Assembly: GCF_040436345.1 (NCBI RefSeq) | Contig: NC_133221.1 | Coordinates: forward strand, 5,454,663 to 5,518,662 | Direction of reading: 5' to 3' | Length of the DNA stretch: 64,000 nucleotides | From: Pagrus major | Taxonomy: Eukaryota; Chordata; Actinopteri; Spariformes; Sparidae | Shown: one piece after another, positions 1 to 12,000 of the stretch | Position numbering within the stretch: position 1 is the stretch's first letter | Layout of the letters: each line of letters opens with the position of its first letter | Notes under the pieces: generated by a model | Database searches by the model: none | The model's input: only the letters and a program-made list of their open reading frames with translations | What the model was told of the DNA's origin: nothing | Position numbers and translations under genes: made by a program

Positions 1-205
1 CAAACGATTTACCAGAAGGCCACAGTTATTTCAGGTTATGCCATTTATGAAAGCCCCTTAATAAGAAGAACCTTGCTTTCATTTCTGGAATGCTTTCGCT
101 GTGAAGCTCCAGATGTGTTTTGTGGACTATGAAACTTCATCTGACTTCCCATCTGTAGATAGTGTCTGAGTTTTCATTTTTTGGGTGAACTTATCCTTTC
201 ATGAG
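1..205. repeat. Repeat family A, copy 1 (partial)
   Basis: Positions 60-202 match 16140-16275: GAAGCTCCAGA, TGTTTTGT and ACTTCATC words, ending in TTTTGGGTGAACTTATCC. This is the inverted terminal end seen in the other copies. It is probably a non-autonomous DNA transposon common in fish; the left end runs off the window. Confidence 0.65.
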
Positions 206-210
206 ATATA

Positions 211-2432
211 AAAGCATCAAACATGCACTGTAGATGAATGAGATGCATACACTGACATATACAATAACATAATGAAAAAAGCAAGTGCATGATGCAGGGA
301 TTGTAAACAACCATTGTGATTTGTTCTATTCCCTCTACCTCATTAAAAAAAATATTGGATCTGATAGTTGGTCAGACAGATAATCATATACAGTGTATAC
401 ATACATGTAAATATATGTTTATGTATGTACTTCTACTTGCACACTGCAAACGCAGATTTAGTTCAAATTAAACTTTATGAGCGCTCGTTAATTAGTCTTT
501 TATTTAAACCCCCTCTGCCATCTCAAAATCAAATTAGTTGTTTGCATTCATCAGATGAAATATGCAGTACAATGATCATGTTAAGCACATATTACTTAGT
601 ATGTTAAGTTTATGTAAAGGAAGGGAGGGGCCTGATCCGCAGCAAATTAGTAGACTTCCCAGCATGCATTGTTAAATGACAGTAAAACCTCCCCCGAGAC
701 CTTTCTTTTTTATAGTTTGAAGAAAAATATATGATTGAAACTTGATGCGTGCTTTTAATACATTTCACGATAAGTCATGGTTTTTTGTACGAAAATGAAG
801 ACATCGCTTACCATGATAGAGGTTATTATTGAATTCAGTAATAATTAGAGAAACAAATTTACTATTAACAAACTGAAGGATTGTGTTGATCCAAGAAAGA
901 CTTTCATAACCACTACTGTTAAAGATATGTAAATCACAGCTAAAATCTTTATAGATTAATCTTACTTTACATAGTGTTTATTTAACTTAACATAGTCATG
1001 TTGTACAAGTTGCACTCCTGAAAAGAAACAACTTATGCAAACTAATGACTTTGAGTAAAGCCTTCTAATATTAACTAAGTATGTTACTACACTTAATTAT
1101 GTGTGTAGGTTTGTACAACTACACATGTTTAGTTTCACCTTGTGTACAAACTTAAGCGGTTTAAGGAAACGGGTTTCCACGCAGTTTTCTGGTAAAGTCA
1201 ACTAATTCGGGATACAAGTGTACCCTTGATACTTAAGTGTATTAATTGACAATATCTTTACTTTTAGTCAAGTGTGTCTTTTGAGTACTTTTTACAACAC
1301 TGGTTAACTCTACTGTCTCTTTGTGTTAGTTCAACACAAAGCCACTAGATGTCACCGTGCTACCGATGTAGTGTCCAACACCTGCTGAGCGCAGTGTCCA
1401 ATGCATTGTTGTCTTCATCATGTCATATCTGACAGAAGGCATTCTGGTTTCACATGTAACTGAGGCGGAGTTGACTCACTCCTCTTACACGAACTGCACG
1501 TCAGCTCTTCTGGTAAGCCTGTATGTTTTCTTTATTATCTTGATACTGGTGTTTCATTCTTATGTACTTATATACAATCTTATACTTGCTACATATTCTT
1601 ATACATATATTTTTGACCTTTATTCATACTCTAATTAAATTCCAGCTTGTTATATATAATAAAAGGAAGCCTTGCATGAGCTCCTCCAATGGCTCTTTGA
1701 AATTCATATGATTCAAAAGTGGACAGTCAACTCACTAAACAAATCACAGTAAGTTCATAAATGTGAGTTTTACAAGAAAATGACAGAGTTATTACTGTGA
1801 GGTGGCTTTCACCAAAACAACAGTAGGCATAAATAAAGTCCTAGACAGTTGAGTGGGCTGCTGCTAATTGCTGGCTCAGAACATCAGGATTTTCAGGATT
1901 CTTAGACACCCTCTCTTAACCACTCCCTCTGTCTCTGCCTCCATCCTTAACCACATCCCTCCTCCACTCCTCTCATGGGTCCTGAATGTTGTCCAACAGG
2001 CTAGACTGCCTGCATTGCTACTCTGACTTTGGGTAGGAACAGCTGTTTGTGTCAGTTCATATGCATAAATGTGTGTCCCTCTCTATTTGTGGGTGTTTCC
2101 CTCGCCATTCCCTCTCCGACACTCATGCAATCAAACACCCGGGTGACTTTAGGACCCAGTGAGAGACACCCAGGGGGCGCGGCAATAATATTCATCTGAC
2201 CACAGAACCTGTTAGTTTACTCTTGCTTCCTCTCAGACAGTTCACACGTTCCCCTCACAATAGTTCCTTGAAGTGACAGTTGCAATAGAGAAGTGCTCTG
2301 TGTAGCAGCAACAGACGTGCCACCGCCCTCAACCCAAGTCGTGGCGATCCATGACCCGTGGACGAGGACCTTTGTGTCCTGACATGCCTGTGAAAGGTGC
2401 CCTATCCCAGGCAGTGTACTGTACAGCCAGCC
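211..2432. other. ptpn22 upstream region
   Basis: AT-rich flank with no supported coding exon. A GC-richer stretch from about 1930 leads into the ptpn22 start codon and presumably holds its promoter and 5' UTR, but no TATA box or clear start site was seen. A CTCF-like word lies at 2166-2181. Confidence 0.4.
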
Positions 2433-2534
2433 ATGGAGCATCAAGCCTGGATACTGAGGAGCTTCCTGGCCCAGCTGGAGAGACAAGAGGCTGGGGACGA
2501 GGAGGAACCAAGTGGCTTTGCCGGGGAGTTTGCA
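2433..2534 (+). CDS. ptpn22: ptpn22 coding exon 1 (start codon, N-terminal helix)
   Basis: Encodes 34 residues starting [14 protein letters not shown], matching the start of PEST-family PTPs (human PTPN22 MDQREILQKF, PTPN12 MEQVEILRKF). The ATG sits in a gccATGG context. The exon ends at a GTGAGT donor in phase 0. Confidence 0.85.
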
Positions 2535-5500
2535 GTGAGTCAAGTGTTTTGTTCCTTTCGTTGAAGTACTGTTCTGAGTTGTGCTGTTGAATAGTAGACT
2601 TTTTTGTCTTGTGGCTTTCCGTATCACATCATCGGAAACCATGTTTTGACTGCCCTGTTTGATTATATTAAATGAACTGACAGTCAGTACAAGGAGAGGA
2701 AAAGTTTTTAGTTTTCCTGTCTTCCAAATCTTCACGAAAAGGCAACATGTTCAGGGAAGTGACACGCTGCTTTTGTTATAATGGCTCCAACGCCACTTTT
2801 GTGCTTCCTCTTTGCACTGATGCTTGTCACCGACAGCGCACGAACGAGGAAGACCCGTAGGCAAATGCTTCTAGCAGATAGAGATCATTCAGTTAGTCTA
2901 GCACTTTAATTTCATATGACAACGTATATACACTCACACAGAGGCACATGTATACGCTTAGAAAAGTCTCCTTCAGAAGTCTTGAGCCCTCCTTGAGTGA
3001 CATCATCTGTGGGCTGCTGCCATGGTGATGAGTGACATGGCAGAGCCTAAGGACAGCAGCGTGTGCTTCACATGCTGCCCTTCTGCTGTCATGCTGCTAC
3101 CACGCCGACCACTCCAGAGGAAGGGGTCCGTTGCATCACTTCCTTTGTGAACAAAAAGCACTCTGTGGTGTTAGCAGCGCAGATGGTCCGCGAGGCCTTT
3201 AGCAGACTGTTTGGAACTGTGAGAACTGGCCTCTGAACAAAAAGACCAGTGTCTTAACAAATCCTGTAAGCACGGACGAGCCATGACTTAAATCTGAGTG
3301 TCAAACCTTCCGTGCAGTAAATTCCGGATGGAAATCCTCGCAGCTTGTAAGACAGCGTGTCAGGTTCTAGTAAAGTGAGTCATAGATTCTGGTCATCTGG
3401 GGATGAATCATAACAAAAAAACTGTCCATGTTTGACCACTCAGCAACTGGTCACATTTAATATGCCCTTATTTTCCAAACTCTCCTGTTAGACTAGACAA
3501 CTAAAAACTAAAATGACTTCGATAATACAAAGTGCCCCACAAATATCATGGATCTGAGTCACAGCAGTAAGTTGGTGATGAATACAGTTGATTTATTAAA
3601 GGTGCAATACCTAAGAATTTTAGTTGAAAACGCTCAAAAATAACAAAAACTATTGCTGCACAGCTGGCTCTGGCTCGTCCCCGTCCAGAACAGCTGCTGT
3701 GAACACTCTCCTCGTCCCCGAGCTTCCCAGTTCGGACCACTAGCTGCACGGCTAACTGAGCTAACTAGCTGACAGCAGCTACAGTTGGCAGCAGTTAGTG
3801 GGTTCTCTGGTGATATGCTGCCTCCTGTTTGTTAAGAGTATGACAGGTGGACACTTCTTACGTATTGCCGAACTTACTCATTTGCCCTGATGAATCCCTT
3901 CACACGCACGCCAAAACGTGTGACCCGTGGGCCAAAACTGGCCCTCCAAATGTTTCTATCTAAAATTTTAAAAAAGCCATTTTAAAGATTATAATGACGT
4001 TTATTATGTTTTATTTTTTTGGTGAGGTAATATGCACTTTAAGTATATTGGATCCATAATAATAATCATGACAGGAGCATGGCAGTGAGTGTTGCTTTTG
4101 GTGCGTGGCCCACCATTAAGTTTGGGCACCCCTGCGTTAGAGTCCAATTTGCACCTGTCATGTTATCAGCTTACCATTATATATAAGTATAAATACATAA
4201 CTGTATTTCTGATGATTGTGTGAAATGAACATCTGGAACATTAGATATGCCCTACAAAGAAAATAAGTTATTAAATACACAGGTACACGTAATGCTCGGG
4301 ACATTTTCTAACGTATGGCAAACTAATACAGCAGCACCACCGATAAATTACCACGGCACTGAACATAACCTCTCTGACACTCTCTGACAGAACGTTAAGC
4401 TTCATAAAGGTATGTATGTGATAGGGTAAAAAACATTTCTTTTGTTTTTCAGAGGTTGAAATGCCTGTCAACTAAGTACCGCACTGACAAGACCTACCCC
4501 ACCAAGGCAGCAGAGAAGCAGGATAACATCAAGAAGAACCGATACAAGGACATTGTTCCCTGTAAGCTTTGCTCAAGGCAAAAAAATATTTCAGTTTGCC
4601 ATTTAAACTTCTGCGTAAGAGGATACATATAATTTGAGATAAGATACGACTAAGAAACAGAATTTTTGACTTTCATATGTTCATAACTGATAAATTAATG
4701 CTGAGAAAAAATGCAAAAGAGTCATGAGGTTACAGTAATCTGATACTGAGATGCATACTATGATACTATGATGCAAACATTGATGACCACATATTAATGG
4801 AAAAATGTTGTAGATAACATGTCATACTAGGTTAATAATGTGGGACAAGTGTGGGTAATTATTTTTGGCAGGTTATATTTGATTTATTTAGTAAGAATAC
4901 AATATTTTCTAATGTTTACCATCATTTGACAATGTGGAATATGTCCATCTATTATTGAGAAATACTAACATATTTTACTTCATTTCCATTTGAATCTAAT
5001 TCTCCATGATGTTTTTCTTGCATGGTTTGAAAAGGTACAGCAAAGTCAGTGGCTGCAGACTTGAGCGATGTTCATTATGACTACATATTCTTTTCCTTTC
5101 AGTTGACCACAGCAGAGTCAAGCTCACCCTCACCACATCTAAAAATGACACGGACTACATCAACGCCAATTTCATCAAGGTAAATGAACAGTGACGCCTT
5201 TTTTATTCATAGTGCATAGAGTACATTTCATTTTTAACTGTGTTTGTGTGTAAACATCCCCTGACTCTTGACTATAAGCTATGTTTTGTCTACAGGGGGT
5301 GTCAGGTTCCAGGGCCTACATTGCTACTCAGGGTCCTCTGCCTCACACAGTACTGGACTTCATGAGGATGCTTTGGGAATACAACGTAAAGGTATGACCT
5401 GCCTGTCGTCTGTGGACACAACAAGGTGTTTTAACACATTATGTTGCACTCAAAACAGCAACCATGAGCACGCTTTAGAGCTCCCTTGGCTACATACACT

Positions 5501-8500
5501 GAAGTTTCCCCACCCAAACATACGGATGTTGTCATGTCCTATTTTGGTACATTGTAATTTGCATTGTCCTGTTTGGCTTTAGGTCGTAGTGATGGCCTGT
5601 CGAGAATTTGAGATGGGAAAGGTAACGCCACTGTCTTCATTTTCATTTTCACTTTTTGTCCCCACAGACAAACTGTTTTTGCATAGTTTCTTTACCATCA
5701 AAACTTCTGCATTTTGTGTGTCATTGCATGTGCTGGTTTGATTTGTAGACTGAGGGCATTTTTGTTGCATGTTGACAGTTCAGACAGTTAAATGTGTGCT
5801 TCCTTTACGTTTTCTCTCTAGAAAAAGTGTGAGCGATACTGGCCGCAGAAACAAGAGCCACCGTTTGTTTGTGAGCCTTTTACAGTTTACTGTGTGAGTA
5901 TTTTTGTTCTCAAGAGTCACACTTCCCACTTTGACTGGTTCCTCGAACAGCTCCACAACATGTGCTGACATTATCATTTCACAGTATCTAAACATTACAC
6001 CAGCATACGACATTTGGTTACACTACCCAAGTATAATAAAATATAATACAAAAGAAATTCACATCACCTCTATGACCTTTTCTTTTAACAGCAAGTGTAA
6101 GTACTCAGCTTAAAGATGCAGTGTTTTCTTACAGGATTCTGAGGAAAGTAAAGGCGATTATCTGTCAAGGACGTTACGGGTGACTTATCGCAACGTAAGT
6201 AGTGTTTACACCCTGACTGTGAGAACAACTGTTGGGTAATTCTCCTGAGACAAGCAACAGATTATCATCTGTCTTGTTTTTAGCTGCTACAAAGAAAGAA
6301 AAAAAAATGTAAATCTACAGCTCTCACAATAATAGAGTAGCAAAAAGTGAGGTAAATGTTTTTTCTTCAACAGATAAACAACCTTGGAAAGAGGCTTGCA
6401 TTGAAATTGTCTAAAAAAAAAATGTTGACATTTTTTTTTACAGTGTAGCCGAACTTTGAAACAGCTGCACTATGTCAACTGGCCGGATCACGGTGTACCA
6501 GACTCGATTCCTCCCATTCTGGAAATGTTGGAGGAGATGCGCTCCAGTCAAGCCCATGATGACATCCCCATCTGCATCCACTGCAGGTCAGCCTTTCTTA
6601 ATTTTACCTACTTAATTCTTAATAAATAATCTTAAAGAATTCAATCTAGCTCCATTTAGCATGCATAATTAAGTTGTTCTCTTTATATAGAGAATTAAAT
6701 AGCTTTCTTAGTGAAAATAACATCCACAACAAATGTCAATCAGCACAAAAACCACCTCAGTAAAAATGTTAAATAATCTTAGAGAAAGAGGTGATAGGGC
6801 TGATGTTTCTCCTCTTTCCTCCTTTGTTTGACACAATTAATTTTACAGTACTGATAGACTTATTAAAAAAATATATATTTGGAATTTCTCAAAAGGTTTT
6901 TGACTGGTTTCAGTTTATTTAACTGGGTGATATATTTGTCAGTGTTTCAAGTACTTGACATATTCTGTATGGTGTTTCACAGGGCTCTATACTTGGCCCA
7001 CTATTCTCACTGTACATGCTCCTGACTGGGCCAAATAATAACAAAATGGTGTGAAATTTCATAGCTTTGTGGACGACAGACAATTGTCTTTATCTGACCT
7101 CACAGTCTAAATAGTTTAACTGCTTAAAAAGTATTATAGTATGAATAAATAAAAACTTTTTGAATTCAAAAAAGGACAAAAAAGAGTTATAGGTCTTGGG
7201 GCTGAGAGACAGAATCATAAACTCAGTGACGAAAAGCTGACATAAATTTTGGAAAAAACACAGCAAACATTTTCCAACATAAGAAATATAGCAAAGCCAT
7301 ATCTTGGACTTTTTGATGCAAAGAAACTGATTCAGGTTTTCGTCTTCTCTCATCTTGACTACTGCAGTGTTCCTTTAACTACCCAGGTTATCAGTGAACA
7401 TCATGCTTGTGCAAAAATAAAGCTGAGAGATTCTTAACAAGACAAATAAATGAAGGTGGCATCTTTTCACTGGCTCGCCTCACCTTTGGGACATGTTTAG
7501 ATTTATATTCACAAGTCGCTGCATTGTTTAGCACCTCCATGCTTAGTCGACTGTCTCTGCCTCTCCCTCAGTCTTTCCACAAAAAACAAATTTCTTAAGA
7601 GCTTCTTTTTAATTACACTTATTACTTATTATATTATAAAGAAAAGAAGGACATACTCTTTTTAATGCCTTTAGAGTGGAAGCTCAATTTTTTAATTTCT
7701 GGTCCCCAAGTTAAGTTTCATACAGACTGAGCTACTACTGTTTATTCAGCTCTAATGTGTGAAAACTTGAGGGTAAGCAGTGATCACGCTAACTAATCTC
7801 ACTTTTGGTTTTGCTTGTGTAGTTACTATAGGAACATATTGCCTTGTGGGCAGCATGTTTGTGTCCCCTCACTTCAGGCCTTAGATGTTAGGTACCTCCT
7901 CCCTTTTTTCTTTAAGACAGGAAGCGTACGTAGGTGGGTAGCCAACGACCCACTAGGTTTTAAAGTGTGCGTGTGGGCATTTCCCCTCACTTTTTCCAGC
8001 ACTTACACTCTGGCTCATTCAAAACCCACATCTACTGTTTTACCGAAACTAACACTGGGTAACTCAATTAGGCCGGAGTGTGGGCCCTCAGACAAATATC
8101 TGTCTATGAATCAGTCCAAGACAGTGCTTTTTTTGGTGTGCACAATTATATATAGCTTAGTGGAATTGGTTATTCGAAAGGAAGAGGGATTTGTTCAATG
8201 TGCCATCTTCACAATAGAGAAAATGGGTTTCATTTATAGTTCGGAACTATGTGTGATAAAAACAGAAATTGATTTTGCAAATAAGGATTGATGTATAAAG
8301 ACTGAGTGGGCTCACATAAAAAAAAAAGATTTAAATGAGTCTGCTACTTGGAATTGTTCACATGTTATTATTATTGGTGTGTTGTAAAAAGTACCCAAAA
8401 GCCCTACTTGAGTAAAAGTAAAGACATTGTGTTAAAATATTACTTAGGTGGAAGTGAACGTCATACAAATAGTACTTAGTAGTAGTAAAAGTATCCGATA

Positions 8501-8931
8501 TTAAATGTACTTAAGTATCAAACAAGTACATTCAAGTGCACATGTCATAACTGAATCTTCTTTCGGTTTCGGTTTTGCTGAAAATGCTTGTTATATACGG
8601 TATATGTTTATGATGTATAACTAACTAACTACACTGTCTTCATCAAGTTACTATCAAAATATTGTCGAAAAATGTGATATGAAAGCATAACACGCCATGA
8701 CATGCCCACGCCATTTTGAATATGACGTGTCAGAAATGGAATGTTGAGTCAGTGGCAGATCCAACCTACACAGCAGGCAGTCACCCCACGTCTGAGTGAT
8801 ATCACCACTACAGCTGTTCAAAAATGCAGTCGAAGACTTTTTCCAGCATGTGTGTGGTTTTGTCCCTCAACATTCACAGGAAAAAGAAACAAAGCTCACA
8901 ACACTTTCTTATCATGCTATACTACAATCCA

Positions 8932-9012
<81 letters not shown>

Positions 9013-12000
9013 GGAATTTCAAAGAAAAGCCAGCTGAGTTAAGCCTTTTCAGGGCTGCTTAAATGAGGAACTGGAAATGTCGATCGGCATTGCTTTAAAC
9101 CTGCTTGTACCAGATAGGTGTGGTTTTTTAGTGATGCAGCACAATAAGTACCAGAAAATCAAGATAATCATGAAATGGTGTTAGATAATCTGTTGTTTAA
9201 AAATAGCATCATGGCAGATGCCCTCTTCAACTACTATTCTAATAATCACATTGAACTGTCCCAAAGCTGACTTGATTTTTTTTTGCTGCTGTCGTTGTAG
9301 CGCTGGCTGTGGTCGAACAGGAGCCCTGTGTGTCATTGACTACACCTGGAACCTCCTGAAGAAACAGGTGAGATAATTCTGTGCTGTCGCTTTCTTCACA
9401 TTATCGAAGTTTAACAGTAGAGATCCGAGCTGCATTGTGTTGATGTGTGTGTACTTATTTTTTAGATGATCAGTCCAGATTTCTCAATCTACGACTTAGT
9501 TCAAAACATGAGAACCCAGAGGCCTTCTCTGGTTCAAACCAAGGTAGGTTCATGTCAGGCGCTTCCCTCTGTCAAATATCTCTCTTGTTTCATGCATCGT
9601 GTCCCAGGGCGATGACACCTAACAGAGCAGGTTTTTTTTTTGTGCTATTTTAACTTCAGGAACAATATGAGCTGGTCTACAGAACCATCAAGGTACTGTT
9701 TGGGAGATATCTGCAGTCCATGGATGCACAGACCTGCAGAAATGAGGTGAGTGACCAGGAACGAGACCAGAGCACAAACAAACAACGGAAATGCATGAAT
9801 ACACTCTAAACCAACAATAACTGACGAGCACAACCATCACGACCAGCAAAGCAGAAACAACAGCTGTGGCTTGCTTGTGGTTTCAGTCACATTGATGTAG
9901 AATGCAGTCGCACGATGTGAGTGGAAAATAATCAAATAGCAGGCCGGGTGGTTCAAAAATGAACTATGATGGCGCTGACAACAAGACGACTGTATTAATA
10001 ACACTTATCAAGCAGTTAGTGGTTCTGTCAAGTGTAATGCAAGGCAAAGCAACTTCATTTCATTTATCTAAGTCTTTCCTGACTCACACTCCCTTGTTAA
10101 CCCGACCAGGTGACAGTTATCCCGTCTGCTCTCACGCCTGACCCTGAATGCGCGCTCTCTGACCTGACTGACGATTTGGATTTGCTGCCAGAGTTGCAGC
10201 GCCTGCTTGACGAGGAGAGGGACGCTCTACAGCAGTACCACCCTCTCTTCGCTTGTGCCTCGGAAAATCTCATCTCGCTGAAGGACCAGCATCAATGGCA
10301 CCTACCCCAGACCCCTCCTGACGCTCTGGCCTCCACCCAGGACCCGCAGGAGGTGCTCAGGACCTCACCCATACTGTTACATGCCAGCCAGAGAGCCCCC
10401 GCAGTGGAGGAGAGGATACAGGAGAGCTATGACGTACCGTCACTGAACCCTCCGCCTTCACCAGCTGTGGCAGCAGCCATTTGCCTGATGGTGGAGGACC
10501 CCTACTTTGACACTCCTCTGACCCCCCCTTCAACAGTGGAGGCACCAGTGGACTCTGCTCAAGATGACAAACAATGGACAGTTAGCCCAATCTTCAGCAC
10601 GCCCTTGTTGTCTCTGAACGACCAGACACTGGAGCAAAACCCTCCTGCCTCAGGTAAATGGTCATGTGCGTGCATGTGTAAGTCTTAAAAGGTAACACAT
10701 TAACTTGGGGAGTACCACTACCTATGTGGAAAAAGAAGTATAAAGCCTAAATTGCTTCCAGTTGTTACTCAGTGGCTTGGTTGCATTGTGGGTAATGTAT
10801 GTGGGTAATGTCAACTTTGGAAAATGTAAAAACAAATGGTCAAAATGGATACTACTGTATATAATCCACGCATTCTTCTTCCTTTTAAAAATCTGGTGCC
10901 GACATTACCCACAATGCAAACCAGGCCACTGAGTGACATCACTGGAGGCAATTTATCAGATTACATGCAGCTTCCTCTGGAGCCATAAAATGCTTTATGC
11001 TACTTTTCACATTTTCTGTAGTACTCCACGATGCCTGTTGACACACTATAATGTTTAAAATTGGTGGAGTTACCCTTTAAATGACACAGACAGACAGATG
11101 TGTAGTATTAACTGATGTGCATTTTGTAGGTACTAATGATTCAGATGTGGAGGTACCTCCTCCCCTACCTCAACGAACCCCTGAATCCTACGAGCTGGCT
11201 TTGAATGCAGGTTGGTGTTCGCTTTGTAGATTAAAGTTCAGAAGCATCTACAAGCTCAGTGGTTTACATGTTATTTTACTCTTGGCTACGTCCGAATACA
11301 TCCTGGACTCCAGAGGATATACATTTTATCTAACGTGTTTATGATTTTGTCATTCAGAGGTCTCAGATCCCTGTGAAAGGTTAATGGTTATCATTCCACC
11401 CAATGCTGCTGCTGAGGCTGTCAGGGAGTTGGGAGGTTAGTGGAAAATATCTAAAACTCTATTTTTTCAATTATGTTAAATTGTCAGAACAAAAAAACAC
11501 TCTCTTCACTTGCAGGCAGGAAAAATGAATAACGTTTTGTCGTAACACAGACCTTCATCAGGTTACTTTTCGTTATGTTTTATGTCATGACAGGTCAGTC
11601 AGGTCAGGTCTTGAACATTGTTATTACATTTTCCTGATTGCCAGTGAAGAGGACAGTGTGTGAGAGTTTTCCTTTGCACCTGTTGATCCACAGGTGTGCA
11701 AATGTTTTGTGACAATTATGTCTTTCTGATGTTGAAATGGCAACACTTAGTATAATATCCATTAAAAAACTATGATGTTTATTTCTATATTCCCAGGCAG
11801 CCCCCCCTCACCTGTTCCCCCACTTCCAGAGAGAACCCCAGAATCATTTGAGTTGGCTATTGATCAAGGTATTATCATAAATATACATAAACAAAACTAC
11901 ACACTGTGGTAACAGCAGGTTTTAGTTTTAAAATGTACTAATTAAATTGCTTGTTCTTGCCTTTCAGCTCCTGTGGAGCAGAAGTCAGAGGTCAAGCCGG

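Larger units (their letters stand above)
2535..4452 (+). other. ptpn22 intron 1
   Basis: A 1.9-kb intron. It carries a MITE-like element at 3597-3872 and a hAT-like fragment at 3915-4137; the rest has no recognisable feature. Confidence 0.7.
6587..9300 (+). other. ptpn22 intron 8 (within the catalytic signature)
   Basis: A 2.7-kb intron between the codons for Cys232 and the rest of the P-loop. It contains a dead LINE fragment (6970-7600), a fish interspersed repeat (8380-8535) and a (TCTA)n microsatellite (8932-9012). Confidence 0.85.

Noticed and set aside
2200-2240. TTCCTC (ETS/PU.1-type) words upstream of ptpn22
   Set aside because: Too short and frequent to call as a lymphoid promoter element from sequence alone.
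8741-9062. Three overlapping frames with ILSY repeats
   Set aside because: They are translations of the (TCTA)n microsatellite.
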